Assembly: GCF_037963835.1 (NCBI RefSeq)
Contig: NZ_CP150145.1
Location: 2,542,001-2,606,000, forward strand
Direction: 5' to 3'
Source of the DNA: Paenibacillus sp. FSL H8-0332
GTDB lineage: Bacteria; Bacillota; Bacilli; Paenibacillales; Paenibacillaceae
DNA length: 64,000 nt
Shown here: positions 23,719 through 35,533 of the stretch, piece after piece
Numbering within the stretch: the stretch's first letter is position 1
How the letters are laid out: each line of letters opens with the position of its first letter
Position numbers and translations under genes: made by a program
Notes under the pieces: model-generated
The model's database searches: none
What the model was told of the DNA's origin: nothing
What the model saw: the letters and a program-made list of their open reading frames with translations, nothing else

Positions 23719-24639
23719 TTAAAAAATACTGTCCCCGGTTAACTTCTTGGACGTCTGATTGGCTAACAGGAGCAGCCCCAGCGCGACAATCGAACGGGCA
23801 AACAGGACAGCGGTGGAGAAGGAGTGACGCCCGGAGACCAGCCCCATGTTATAGATGTAGAGGTCCAGACTCTCCGCCATCTTCATGTTCATGTTGTTCT
23901 TCAGCATGAAGATCTGCTCAAAGTTGCTGCCGAGTATTCCGCTGACGGCGAGGATGAACAGAATCGCAATCGTGGGGCGGATGCTCTGAACCGTGATATG
24001 CCACATCCGTTGCCAGCGGTTCGCTCCATCCAATTCGGCTGCCTCATACAGCCCCGGATCAATGCCGGCTATGGCTGCTATGTAGATGATGGCACTCCAG
24101 CCGGTCTCCTTCAGCGTATCGGTGAAAAAGGTAATCCACCAGAAGTACTTAGGGTCGCTGTTAAACAGGATCTCCCGGTCCTGAAGCCCCAGAGCCATCA
24201 TCAGCTGGTTGATTACACCGCCCTCGCCCAGCCAGTTGAGTGCGATGCCGCCGAAGATCGTCCAGGCAATGAAATGGGGCAGGTAAGAGATGGTCTGCAC
24301 CGTACGCTTGAACCGGAGACTGCGGATCTCATTCAGCAGCAAAGCGAAGAAAATAGGGATGGGAAAACCCAGCACGAGCTTGATCGTACTCATGCCGAGG
24401 GTGTTGCGGATCGAACGCCAAAACCGGTCATCTGTGACGAAATCCTGAAAATGCTTCAGACCGACAAATGGAGACTCCAGCATGGGCTTCGCGATGCTGA
24501 AGTCCATAAAGGCAATGATCAGCCACAGCATAGGGACGTAACAGAAGATGAACATCCAGAGGATGCCCGGGATCACCATGCTTTGCAGCTGCCATTGCCT
24601 GAGAAGCGCTTTCATTTGTTCCGTTCTCGTGTGGAACAT
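23719..24639 (-). CDS. ABC sugar transporter permease (LplB-like)
   Basis: A 306-residue permease with a cytoplasmic N-terminus, then six helices. The EAA motif is YEAAELDGANRWQRMWHITV (about 205-225). It is the first gene of the importer operon and starts at ATG 24639 behind AAGGGGG. A 12-base box shared with the secreted GH16 promoter lies 74-85 bases upstream. The divergent neighbour is a GH16 without signal peptide, which suits import of oligosaccharides and their cleavage inside the cell. Confidence 0.9.
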   Translation of the reverse strand: MFHTRTEQMKALLRQWQLQSMVIPGILWMFIFCYVPMLWLIIAFMDFSIAKPMLESPFVGLKHFQDFVTDDRFWRSIRNTLGMSTIKLVLGFPIPIFFALLLNEIRSLRFKRTVQTISYLPHFIAWTIFGGIALNWLGEGGVINQLMMALGLQDREILFNSDPKYFWWITFFTDTLKETGWSAIIYIAAIAGIDPGLYEAAELDGANRWQRMWHITVQSIRPTIAILFILAVSGILGSNFEQIFMLKNNMNMKMAESLDLYIYNMGLVSGRHSFSTAVLFARSIVALGLLLLANQTSKKLTGDSIF

Positions 24640-24712
24640 ATCTTGTGCCCCCTTCCTCTATCATCGTATGAGAAAAGAGCAGAGGAAAAAAGGCCATGAT
24701 TATTGACCCTAT

Positions 24713-24724
24713 CCCAATTTTTTG
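24713..24724 (-). promoter_or_regulatory. Shared box upstream of importer operon (candidate YesN site)
   Basis: Minus strand CAAAAAATTGGG, followed by ATAGGGTCAATAA. The identical 12-mer in the same orientation precedes the secreted GH16 gene (17339-17350). Confidence 0.5.
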
Positions 24725-24787
24725 GATTCCGCCCACGGGGGCCGGAAATTCATTATGCTGTGATTAAACGGAAGGAGTGTGCAGTGG

Positions 24788-25534
24788 ATGAACAAGCTTG
24801 TATGGGAGCAGGATTTCACAAGTGAAGCGGCGGATTTGAAGCTCTGGAACATTCGCCTGGGTAACGACCTGCTGGACAATGACGGGAATCCCGTATTTCC
24901 GGGCTGGGGCAACGGGGAGCAGCAGTTCTATACAGGGCATCCGGGGAATCTGTCTATCGGAGAGGAAGGATTGCAGCTATGTGCGCGCCGCGAAGTGACG
25001 GAGCAGGAGGGGCGGAGCTTCGCGTATACCTCGGCACGGCTGGATACGAAGGACCAGTTCTCTTATTGCTACGGCAGGCTGGTCGTGCGCGCCAAGCTGC
25101 CGGTAGGGCAGGGGCTCTGGCCTGCCATCTGGCTGCTTCCGCAGGATCAGGCTTACGGCCCTTGGCCTGCTTCCGGTGAGATCGATATCCTGGAGGCGAA
25201 GGGACGTCTGCCCAGGCACATAGCGGGAACGCTGCACTATGGGCCGGATCTGGAGCATAAGGTCGTCGAAGAATTCACCCATGAGCTGGAGCGCGGAACG
25301 ATTGATGAATTCCGGGAGTATGCGCTGGAATGGGACGAAGGCTCCATAAGGTGGCTGGTAGACGAGCACTGCTTCGCAGAGCGGCGGCTGGAACCGGGTG
25401 TCATGCCGTTTGATCAGCCGTTCTATCTGCTGCTTAATCTTGCCGTTGGCGGGTGGTACGATCCGGTCGCGGTAGATGAAGCTGCGCTGCCTGCGGTAAT
25501 GACGGTGTCGAGCATCCGGCTGTATCAGAGCTAA
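24788..25534 (+). CDS. GH16 beta-glucanase without signal peptide
   Basis: A 248-residue single-domain GH16 enzyme. The catalytic motif is GEIDILEAKG (about residues 132-141), flanked by LWPAIWLLPQDQAYGPWPAS and a C-terminal DQPFYLLLNLAVGG, all as in laminarinases. It lacks a signal peptide and any binding module, so it probably cuts imported oligosaccharides in the cytoplasm. ATG 24788 is ten bases after GAAGGAG; an in-frame GTG at 24779 is too close to that site. It is divergent from the importer operon and shares its intergenic region. Confidence 0.85.
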   Translation: MNKLVWEQDFTSEAADLKLWNIRLGNDLLDNDGNPVFPGWGNGEQQFYTGHPGNLSIGEEGLQLCARREVTEQEGRSFAYTSARLDTKDQFSYCYGRLVVRAKLPVGQGLWPAIWLLPQDQAYGPWPASGEIDILEAKGRLPRHIAGTLHYGPDLEHKVVEEFTHELERGTIDEFREYALEWDEGSIRWLVDEHCFAERRLEPGVMPFDQPFYLLLNLAVGGWYDPVAVDEAALPAVMTVSSIRLYQS

Positions 25535-25544
25535 GGACAATCCC

Positions 25545-26519
25545 TCAGATCCCGGCAAAAATATCATTCAAGCGCTCCCAGTTGGCCGCGATCCAATGAT
25601 TCTCCTGACGGAAGCGGACGAGCGGAGGGAATTCATCCTGCTGAGGCACAGCAATCCATTCGGCTTCCTTCCACCACGTTAATTTCAGTGACCGGATGAG
25701 TGTACTTGCAGGCAAGGGGGTATATTCACGGTAGCCCGTCACGAAGGCACGTACCCGGTCCAGCCCGATTCCGTCCTCAGATAACGCGCAGGAGAGGATC
25801 GGCCGGGCTATATCAAACTCCGGGTAGACGAAATGCAGCCGGTCGAAGTCAAGGATCGCCGCCACCTGATCTGCCCTGAACAGCATATTATCCACGAACA
25901 GGTCCCGGTGTCCCCAGCCCCGTTCGCAGTCCGCGAAGATGCCAGTGTCCATCCGGTCGATGATCCTCCGCTGAAGCTCAAGCGCCGATAGAGTATCCTC
26001 GCTCTGCCGGGCGGTGGCCTGGAGATAGCGTGCCTCCCAGTTTCTCACCATAGACGCCTGGCTGCGGACCTCCCAGTACAGTGGCAACGAAGCAGGCCGT
26101 GCGTTCAGCACCTTGTGCATCCGGCCCACTACCCTGCCTAGGGCATACATCTGCTGCTCGGTTGCCGAGCCTGGCGCAATGCTGTCACCGTCACACAGGT
26201 TCATCAGGACATACCGTTCCTGTGAAGGCGTTCTCAACACATAATTCCCCTGGTGCGAAAATAGCTTCGGAACAGGAAGGCCTTCCAGGTACAGATGATC
26301 CTGATGGCTTAAGGAGACCTCCAGTCCGCGGGTGAGGGGTTCAGGGTAACGGATCTTGCTGTACTGCTTCACGAACAGACGGCCATGATCACTGTCCAGT
26401 CTCCATTTCAGATTCAGGAAGCCCTGATCGATCTGGACCGCTTCAGTGACATGCACTTCGAATTGTTCTGCCATGGAGCCCAGGATTTCATCCCGGATTC
26501 TTGCGGCGGTGTCTGACAT
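25545..26519 (-). CDS. Aminoglycoside phosphotransferase-like kinase (APH/CotS fold)
   Basis: A 324-residue protein of the choline kinase/APH superfamily. The Brenner motif is visible as GWGHRDLFVDNMLF (about residues 203-216) and the metal-binding Asp as AILDFDRLHFVYPEFDIARP (about 222-241). The N-terminal lobe contains LFVKQYSK. In spore-formers similar proteins act as spore-coat or metabolite kinases; the substrate is unknown and antibiotic resistance should not be assumed. ATG 26519 follows GAGGAG; an upstream extension of 17 codons is unlikely. Confidence 0.78.
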   Translation of the reverse strand: MSDTAARIRDEILGSMAEQFEVHVTEAVQIDQGFLNLKWRLDSDHGRLFVKQYSKIRYPEPLTRGLEVSLSHQDHLYLEGLPVPKLFSHQGNYVLRTPSQERYVLMNLCDGDSIAPGSATEQQMYALGRVVGRMHKVLNARPASLPLYWEVRSQASMVRNWEARYLQATARQSEDTLSALELQRRIIDRMDTGIFADCERGWGHRDLFVDNMLFRADQVAAILDFDRLHFVYPEFDIARPILSCALSEDGIGLDRVRAFVTGYREYTPLPASTLIRSLKLTWWKEAEWIAVPQQDEFPPLVRFRQENHWIAANWERLNDIFAGI

Positions 26520-26606
26520 ACAATATCTCCTCACCGGGGTAATATAGGGCTGGGTTAGCGAAGTCTTCACACTAGTGTAATCTCTGTAATGCTGAAAGAG
26601 ACAGGG

Positions 26607-27152
26607 TTATAGGAATGAAAAAAAAGAGCGCAATAGACCTCGCTTCCTTGGTGGAGACGTCAGCCTGCCAGCGGCAACCGGATAAAGCTCTTCATGCGGG
26701 GAGAGGGATGGACTGCCGGGCTTCTGCATCGTTTCCAGCGACGCGGATAATTCCTTAATCATTACTCGCATATCCTCAAGCTCTGCACGCTGCTGGAGCA
26801 GCTGTACCGAAACGATCTCGCTCGCTTTTTGATCCAGTGCATGTTCAATATACTCGATCCGGGACCATATTTTATTCATAGGGTCACCGTCTGTATATAG
26901 GCTTGGATTCTCATACAGCGAGCCCTTTGGCAGCTTGTCGTTCGTGAGATCCGGATCTATGCCTTCCAGTGCTTCCCCCTGATTAATACGGTCTTTAATA
27001 TGATTGAGCTGGCCGATTTGCTGCTCCGAGAAGGTATAATGTCCAAGACGGTCCTTTGGAAAGAAATTGGGGAACATGGCCGCCCAGCGTTTGATCGTAG
27101 TCTGGCTAACGGACAGCAGCTCCGCAGCTTCCTTTGTTTTCAGAATTTCCAA
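26607..27152 (-). CDS. MerR-type helix-turn-helix protein, RacA-like
   Basis: A 181-residue protein. Residues 1-60 are a MerR-like domain (ILKTKEAAELLSVSQTTIKR, then FPKDRLGHYTFSEQQIGQL) followed by a charged segment and a coiled coil (about 105-150), a layout resembling RacA and related chromosome-organising proteins. The C-terminus is basic and ends RSFFSFL, possibly amphipathic. TTG 27152 is chosen because GGAGGG lies six bases upstream and homology starts there; 31 codons upstream are open but not MerR-like. Role uncertain. Confidence 0.7.
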   Translation of the reverse strand: MEILKTKEAAELLSVSQTTIKRWAAMFPNFFPKDRLGHYTFSEQQIGQLNHIKDRINQGEALEGIDPDLTNDKLPKGSLYENPSLYTDGDPMNKIWSRIEYIEHALDQKASEIVSVQLLQQRAELEDMRVMIKELSASLETMQKPGSPSLSPHEELYPVAAGRLTSPPRKRGLLRSFFSFL

Positions 27153-27269
27153 TTCAATCCCTCCAGTGTAGTAGTCTTCTATGAGTAATTCGTTATTCTT
27201 CGGCGGCCCCCTGCACAGGTGACAAAGGAAGTGCTGATTCGCCAAGCAAAGTGGAATTACGACTATTCT

Positions 27270-27285
27270 TGCTCTCTAGAGAGCA
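27270..27285. promoter_or_regulatory. Perfect 16-bp palindrome upstream of RacA-like gene
   Basis: TGCTCTCTAGAGAGCA is a perfect dyad about 118 bases before the TTG start, between this gene and the lacZ terminator. It is a candidate operator; the binding protein is unknown. Confidence 0.35.
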
Positions 27286-27321
27286 GTGAAATACTTACAT
27301 TACTGAGGTAGAATCTATAAC

Positions 27322-27375
27322 AAAGAAAAAGCTTTCCATAACCCCTTCCGGGTAATTATGAAAAGCTTTCTTTAG
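27322..27375 (-). terminator. Intrinsic terminator after beta-galactosidase gene
   Basis: In minus orientation AAAGCTTTTCATAATTACCC pairs imperfectly with GGGTTATGGAAAGCTTT, followed by TTTCTTTG. It begins about 45 bases after the stop. Confidence 0.7.
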
Positions 27376-27420
27376 CTCATTACAGACATTGTGCTGAGCT
27401 GCCTTAAGGGAGAAGGCAGT

Positions 27421-30546
<3,126 letters not shown>

Positions 30547-30668
30547 TTATATTGTTATATTCATATTATAGGATGGGAAATGTTCTGGGTATATATAATG
30601 ATTTTCTTCAGATATAATAAAATATGAAACAACAGATCAAAGCGAGATTGCATTTGGAAGGAGAATCT

Positions 30669-31490
30669 ATGGATAGCACGATGATCTTTTGCGAGATGGA
30701 AGATATGCTTCTGCTGCCGCTGTATGCCACGACCATCGGGTATTGGGAGCATCAGGGGGAGATGGCACGGCCTGCGGGCTTCCCGGATTATCAGCTGCAC
30801 CAGGTCCTCGGCGGGAAGGGTGAAGTGAATATCAGGGGCAAGTCCTATCTTGCGGAGACGGGCGACCTGTTCTGTCTCTACCCGGATGTTCCCCATTCCT
30901 ATACCCCGCTTAGCCGGGAGTGGGAACTGGCCTGGATCTCGTTCAACGGAAGAGAAGCAGCCCAGATGCTGCTCTATGCCGGAATCCGCGAGTCCGGGGT
31001 CGGGCGTCTGCGGGCAGAGCCCATTCTTGCACCGCTGGAAGAGATGCTAACCCTCTCCTCCGGCAATGAGCTGCAAGACAATCTGGAGCGTTCCAAGCTG
31101 CTCTATGCACTGCTGCTGGATCTGAAGCGCAGCCTGCTTCCGGCCTCGAATGAGGACAATGAGCTTGCGCGGATGAAGCCGGTGCTGCAATATATTGAAC
31201 TTCACCTGCATCGCCCGCTGCTGCTGAAGGAGCTGGCCGAGGTAGCGTCAGTCTCGCCGCAGTATCTGTGCCGGCTGTTCCAGCGGACCGTCCGAGAACG
31301 GCCGGTGGCCTACATTAACAAGCAGCGGGTCAACCGGAGCAAGCAGCTGATGTTCAGCAGCCGGGGGCAGCGGATCTATGAAATCGCCCAGCGGGCAGGC
31401 TTTGAGAATGTCAGCTATTTCTGCGCCGTCTTCAAACGGATTACCGGCATGCAGCCGGAAGAGTGGAGAGGACTGCACGGATTGGACTAG
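30669..31490 (+). CDS. AraC-family transcriptional regulator
   Basis: A 273-residue protein. A cupin-like sugar-sensing N-terminus (LHQVLGGKGEVNIRGKSYLA, LFCLYPDVPHSY) is followed by two AraC helix-turn-helix motifs at about 180-265 (LLLKELAEVASVSPQYLCRL; IYEIAQRAGFENVSYFCAVF), ending TGMQPEEWR. ATG 30669 is chosen because GGAAGGAG lies seven bases upstream; a 15-codon extension to 30624 is open. It is divergent from lacZ and likely activates it in response to a galactoside. Confidence 0.88.
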   Translation: MDSTMIFCEMEDMLLLPLYATTIGYWEHQGEMARPAGFPDYQLHQVLGGKGEVNIRGKSYLAETGDLFCLYPDVPHSYTPLSREWELAWISFNGREAAQMLLYAGIRESGVGRLRAEPILAPLEEMLTLSSGNELQDNLERSKLLYALLLDLKRSLLPASNEDNELARMKPVLQYIELHLHRPLLLKELAEVASVSPQYLCRLFQRTVRERPVAYINKQRVNRSKQLMFSSRGQRIYEIAQRAGFENVSYFCAVFKRITGMQPEEWRGLHGLD

Positions 31491-31514
31491 AGGCTAGCAG
31501 GCCCCGGCTTCCTG

Positions 31515-31680
31515 TTATAGACTTCCTCTAAGCTCAGCGAACAATTCGTCTGCTATAGTAATCGCGGATGAGTTCTGCGGCGGATTTGTAGTCGTTATTC
31601 TGCGAAGGCCGCCTTCAGCTCGCCGAGAATATCCCGACCGGGACCCATGTCGAAAGTGTTATAATGAGAGACAGCGCTTA
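31515..31680 (-). pseudogene. Remnant of a protein-coding gene, multiple frameshifts
   Basis: On the minus strand three adjacent stretches in different frames read like one C-terminal protein part: NTFDMGPGRDILGELKAAFA, then NDYKSAAELIRD, then TIADELFAELRGSL with a stop at 31515-31517. At least two indels separate them. No upstream continuation is recognisable beyond 31680. I do not recognise the family. The rest of 31491-31803 holds no gene that I can see. Confidence 0.4.
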
Positions 31681-31803
31681 AGGATATGGGCTATATTCCG
31701 GATTACAGAAATTTTTATTACATAATGGGTGGAGAGGGCTGGCTGAAGATCGGGGGCTTACGCCCACCGAATTCAGGAAACAAAAGAGTGGAGGGATGAT
31801 GTA

Positions 31804-32334
31804 GTGATTCTGGAACAGGGCAGAGGTTATCAGATCCGGTTAATGGATGAGCCGGCGGCCAGAGAGATTGTTAACTGGAGATATGAGCCGCCATATACCT
31901 TGTACAATATGCTGGATGCGGCTGATGCCGCAGAGGATATCGAGGAGCTGCTGGATGGCTCTTATTTCAGTGTAGCTGCTGCGGAGGGAGCGTTGATCGG
32001 GTTCTTCTGTTACGGACAGAACGCGCAGGTGGGGGAAGGGATAGAGAGGGGACTCTACCTGGATGGAACGGCCCTCGATATCGGCTTGGGGCTAAGACCG
32101 GATCTGACCGGACAGGGCCATGGACTGGCCTTCCTGCTGGCGGGGATGAAGTTTGCAGAGCAGACGTATGACGCGAAGCGATTCAGATTGTCGGTGGCAG
32201 GCTTTAACCTGAGGGCAGTCAGCTTGTATAAGAAGGCAGGCTTCGTCCTCTTGCATAGCTTCGTGCATCAGCATGGGGAGAGCGAAATGGAGTTCCTGTT
32301 GATGGAGACCCCGGACATTGCTGCCCGCCTATAG
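31804..32334 (+). CDS. GNAT-family N-acetyltransferase
   Basis: A 176-residue acetyltransferase. The acetyl-CoA loop is RPDLTGQGHGLAFLLAGM (about 98-115), and the C-terminal half contains SVAGFNLRAVSLYKKAGFVL, typical of RimI/RimJ-like members. The start is GTG 31804, seven bases after GGAGGGATG. It stands alone. Acceptor substrate unknown. Confidence 0.82.
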   Translation: MILEQGRGYQIRLMDEPAAREIVNWRYEPPYTLYNMLDAADAAEDIEELLDGSYFSVAAAEGALIGFFCYGQNAQVGEGIERGLYLDGTALDIGLGLRPDLTGQGHGLAFLLAGMKFAEQTYDAKRFRLSVAGFNLRAVSLYKKAGFVLLHSFVHQHGESEMEFLLMETPDIAARL

Positions 32335-32408
32335 CGCGAGTGGAGAATACAGGGTGAAGTCTGTTAATATAGAACTACGGCATCATCCATATCAAAGGAG
32401 AATTCAAT

Positions 32409-33314
32409 GTGAACGAGAACCTGAAGCAAGCGTATGTGCAGTTAGAATTACCTGAAACCGTAACCAGAGAGGAACTGAACAAGCGGTTCGATCTGCATTT
32501 GAAGCGAAGACGCGCCCTGACCACAGAGGAAGAGATAGCAGGCTATGAAGCGGACTTCCGGGCGTACAAGCTGATTCTAGATACCTGGGATGAGCAGGAG
32601 ATTCAGAAGGCCGAAGACGATCGGCTCGCCAAGTACGGACGCTTCTCCGGTACGGCAAGCAAGTGGGAGACCTTCATGCGGCTATACCGAACACATGTGA
32701 TCCTCGGCATTATCGGGCTGCTGGTGGTGATTTTTGGCGGGAAGGCTCTCTATGACAATTACCAGCATAGACAATATCTAGCTTCCCTGCCGCCAGTGGA
32801 TGCGAAGATTATGTTCATCGGCAGCTTCGGAGTCACGGATACCAGCGGCAAGACCGAGGAGCTGGAGAAGGCGATCATCGCGGCTTACCCGGAATGGAAG
32901 CGGGTGGAGACGGTGATGACGTATCTGCCCAGAACGGGCGACGGCTCCGACTCGCTGGATATGAATTATATGCAAAAGGCAGTTGTGGAGCTGGCGGCGA
33001 ACCGGCCGGATATCCTCATTCTGGATGAGGCCACCGTCAAATGGATCGGCGGACAAACCGGATTCCAGAATATGGAGCCGATCACGGCGGACGGGAAGCT
33101 TGCCGCTGACGATACCCGCATGCAGTGGGGAGTCAATGAGGACACGGGCAAGAATGAGCTGTACGGTGTGGATATTCTGAAATCTCCGTTCATCTCGGAG
33201 CTGCCAATCAATTATAATGCGAAATCCATCATTATGGGTGTACTGAATGACAAGGACAAGGATAAGATGCTGGAGTTCGTGAAGCATATTGCGGAGGAAC
33301 CGCCCGTCAAGTAA
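32409..33314 (+). CDS. Membrane-anchored protein with degenerate J-like N-terminus
   Basis: A 301-residue protein. Residues 1-65 are helical and charged (ELPETVTREELNKRF and later ADFRAYKLILDTWD) and resemble a J domain in spacing, but the HPD tripeptide is absent. A single membrane helix is at about 98-115 (VILGIIGLLVVIFGGKALY). The 185 residues beyond it look globular and contain ANRPDILILDEATVKWIGG and MQWGVNEDTGKNELYGVDIL, a possible periplasmic-binding-like fold. GTG 32409 follows AAAGGAG. A bidirectional terminator follows. Function unknown. Confidence 0.7.
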   Translation: MNENLKQAYVQLELPETVTREELNKRFDLHLKRRRALTTEEEIAGYEADFRAYKLILDTWDEQEIQKAEDDRLAKYGRFSGTASKWETFMRLYRTHVILGIIGLLVVIFGGKALYDNYQHRQYLASLPPVDAKIMFIGSFGVTDTSGKTEELEKAIIAAYPEWKRVETVMTYLPRTGDGSDSLDMNYMQKAVVELAANRPDILILDEATVKWIGGQTGFQNMEPITADGKLAADDTRMQWGVNEDTGKNELYGVDILKSPFISELPINYNAKSIIMGVLNDKDKDKMLEFVKHIAEEPPVK

Positions 33315-33330
33315 GCAGGATATACAGTAC

Positions 33331-33389
33331 ACCAAAAAACCTCTCTTCACCGATGAACTGGACAGTCATCAGGAAGAGAGGTTTTTGGT
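33331..33389. terminator. Bidirectional intrinsic terminator
   Basis: ACCAAAAAACCTCTCTTC and GAAGAGAGGTTTTTGGT form a long stem with A- and T-runs on its sides. It serves both the membrane protein gene and the convergent pdxK. Confidence 0.9.
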
Positions 33390-33429
33390 ATGTCTATTGC
33401 TCAATTACATGCTTGTTAAGGGTCCAGCC

Positions 33430-34242
33430 TTACTGCTCCAGACGATAGCCCCCGTGGAAGACAGGGCCGACATATTCATTGAACGCATATCCGTTACGGA
33501 TGGCGGCGGATACGAAATCCTTCGCCTTCACCACTGCATCCTTCACCGACAAGCCGTTAGCCAGCCCGCCGGTAATCGCTGCGGCGAAGGTGCAACCGGC
33601 TCCATGGTTATGGGCAGGCTCGATCTTCGCAGTCTCCAGGACGAGGTATTCGCTGCCGTCGAAGAAGATATCAATCGCCTTGTCGCCGCCCAGCGCCTTG
33701 CCGCCCTTGACGACAACATTCTGGGTGCCAAGCTGATGGATCAGGCGGGCAGCTTCCTTCATCTGATCAAGCGTAGTCAGCTTGCCGAGACCGGAGAGTA
33801 CTCCGGCTTCGAACAGATTCGGAGTAGCCACGGTAGCCAGCGGCAGCAGCAGATCACGGATGGCATCTGCACTCTCCGGGTTCAGTACTTCATCCTCGCC
33901 TTTGCATACCATAACCGGATCGATCACGACATTGGTCTGCTTGTTGTTCTTCAGAGCTTGTTCAGTAACCTTAACAATGTCCACACTGCCGAGCATACCG
34001 GTCTTCATGGCATCCACTGGACCACCGGCGAAGATCGTCTTGAGCTGTTCGGCAACGATGGCAGCATCGATAGGGTATACATTGTGGTGCCAGCCCCGGT
34101 CAGGGTCCATCGTCACAATGGTAGTCAGGGCGCTGAAGCCGTAAGTGCCGTATTCCTCAAAGGTTTTGAGGTCTGCCTGAATGCCTGCGCCTCCGCTGGA
34201 GTCACTGCCGGCAATGGTTAATGTCTTAACGATTTTTGACAA
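33430..34242 (-). CDS. pdxK: Pyridoxine/hydroxymethylpyrimidine kinase (ThiD/PdxK family)
   Basis: A 270-residue ribokinase-fold enzyme, the same length as the Bacillus subtilis pyridoxine kinase of this family. The ATP/substrate signature TIAGSDSSGGAGIQADLKTF is at the N-terminus; NVVIDPVMVCKG is in the middle and NHGAGCTFAAAITGGLANG carries the catalytic-Asp-equivalent/anion-hole region, with Cys in GAGCTF. It phosphorylates pyridoxal/pyridoxine or HMP in vitamin B6 or thiamin salvage. The start is TTG 34242, nine bases after AAGGGG; 50 codons of open frame upstream are not conserved. Confidence 0.87.
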   Translation of the reverse strand: MSKIVKTLTIAGSDSSGGAGIQADLKTFEEYGTYGFSALTTIVTMDPDRGWHHNVYPIDAAIVAEQLKTIFAGGPVDAMKTGMLGSVDIVKVTEQALKNNKQTNVVIDPVMVCKGEDEVLNPESADAIRDLLLPLATVATPNLFEAGVLSGLGKLTTLDQMKEAARLIHQLGTQNVVVKGGKALGGDKAIDIFFDGSEYLVLETAKIEPAHNHGAGCTFAAAITGGLANGLSVKDAVVKAKDFVSAAIRNGYAFNEYVGPVFHGGYRLEQ

Positions 34243-34427
34243 AGCTAACGTCCCCTTCTTGTATATGAATAGTATGCTGCTTATTATAACAAAAATCATC
34301 GGCTTAGTCCGCAAAAAAAGTATAAGCTCCAAAAACGCACCGCAGCCCTTGGGTGAGAGCAAGGGTTTGCCGGTTGCTGCACTGCATATCATGGTAGTCT
34401 AGTGGATTATGTATTCAGGAGGCTGCC

Positions 34428-35525
34428 ATGATTGAGATCAGTTTATGCATGATTGTCCGCGATGAGGAGAAGAGCCTGCCCCGCTGCCTGGCTTCTGTGG
34501 AAGGGCTGGCCGATGAGATCATTATTGTGGATACAGGATCGGCAGACCGCACCAAGGAGATTGCCGGTGCCTATGGAGCCGTAATTTATGATTTTACCTG
34601 GATTGATGATTTCTCCGCTGCCCGTAATTTCGCCTTCAGCAAGGCGACCCGGGATTATATCTTCTGGCTGGATGCAGACGACTATCTGCGAGAAGAAGAT
34701 CAGGCGGTGTTCAGGGAGCTGAAGTCTTCGCTGCCGGAGCAGGTGGACAGCGTGAATATGCAGTATAATCTCGCTTTTGACGGGGAGGGGAGGGTGACGA
34801 CCTCCTTGCGGCGCAACCGGCTGGTCCGCCGGTCATGCGGGTTCCGCTGGATCGGTCCGGTGCATGAATATCTGGAGGTGTACGGCCCGTCGCTGGCAAG
34901 TACCGTCTGCGTTACCCATGAGAAGGATAAGGCTTACACGGACCGCAATCTGCGGATCTACCGCAAACGGGCAGCGGAAGGCGAGAGCTTCTCTGCGCGT
35001 GATCAATATTATTATGCCAATGAGCTGCGCGACCACGGAATTCACCGGGAGGCCTGCCGGTATTACGAGCTGTTCCTCAGCGGCGGGCAGGGCTGGATTG
35101 AAGATAATATTCAGGCCTGCCTGCGGCTGGCCGAATGTCTGGAAGCGCTGGGGGACAAGGAAGCGGCCTTCACTGCGGTCACACGTACACTGCAATATGA
35201 TGCTCCGCGTGCCGAAGGCTGCTGCCGGCTGGGGGGCTGGCATCTGGATAAGGGCCAGCTACACCCGGCAATCTACTGGTTTGAGCTTGCCCTTCAGCTG
35301 CCCGGACAGGCGGAGTCCATGGCGATGAAAAATGAGGCCTTCGCCACCTGGATTCCGAATCTGCAGCTCGCGCTCTGTTATGACCGGCTGGGCCAGCATG
35401 AGCGGGCCAACCGGTATAATGAGACTGCGCTGCTTCATTCTCCGGGTCATCCCAGCATGCTGTATAACCGCAATTACTTCCAGAAGCTTCTGGGCGACAA
35501 CTACGTCTCCTTGCAGCAGCCCTGA
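34428..35525 (+). CDS. Family 2 glycosyltransferase with TPR-like C-terminus
   Basis: A 365-residue protein. The GT-A domain (1-200) has ISLCMIVRDEEKSLPRCLAS, IIIVDTGSADRTKEIA and the metal-binding FWLDADDYL (DxD type). The C-terminal half is helical repeats (YYYANELRDHGIHREACRYY, AIYWFELALQLPGQAE) of TPR type. This is the SunS-like GT2/TPR architecture common in Paenibacillus; acceptor unknown. ATG 34428 follows AGGAGG. It stands alone, ended by the hairpin at 35534-35565. Confidence 0.83.
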   Translation: MIEISLCMIVRDEEKSLPRCLASVEGLADEIIIVDTGSADRTKEIAGAYGAVIYDFTWIDDFSAARNFAFSKATRDYIFWLDADDYLREEDQAVFRELKSSLPEQVDSVNMQYNLAFDGEGRVTTSLRRNRLVRRSCGFRWIGPVHEYLEVYGPSLASTVCVTHEKDKAYTDRNLRIYRKRAAEGESFSARDQYYYANELRDHGIHREACRYYELFLSGGQGWIEDNIQACLRLAECLEALGDKEAAFTAVTRTLQYDAPRAEGCCRLGGWHLDKGQLHPAIYWFELALQLPGQAESMAMKNEAFATWIPNLQLALCYDRLGQHERANRYNETALLHSPGHPSMLYNRNYFQKLLGDNYVSLQQP

Positions 35526-35533
35526 ACACAAAT

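Noticed and set aside
25545..26519. Aminoglycoside resistance gene
   Set aside because: The APH fold is used by many metabolite and spore-coat kinases; nothing in the sequence points to antibiotic substrates.
33289..34221. 310-codon open frame antisense to pdxK
   Set aside because: The kinase has its full signature on the minus strand; this frame overlaps the bidirectional terminator and is low quality.
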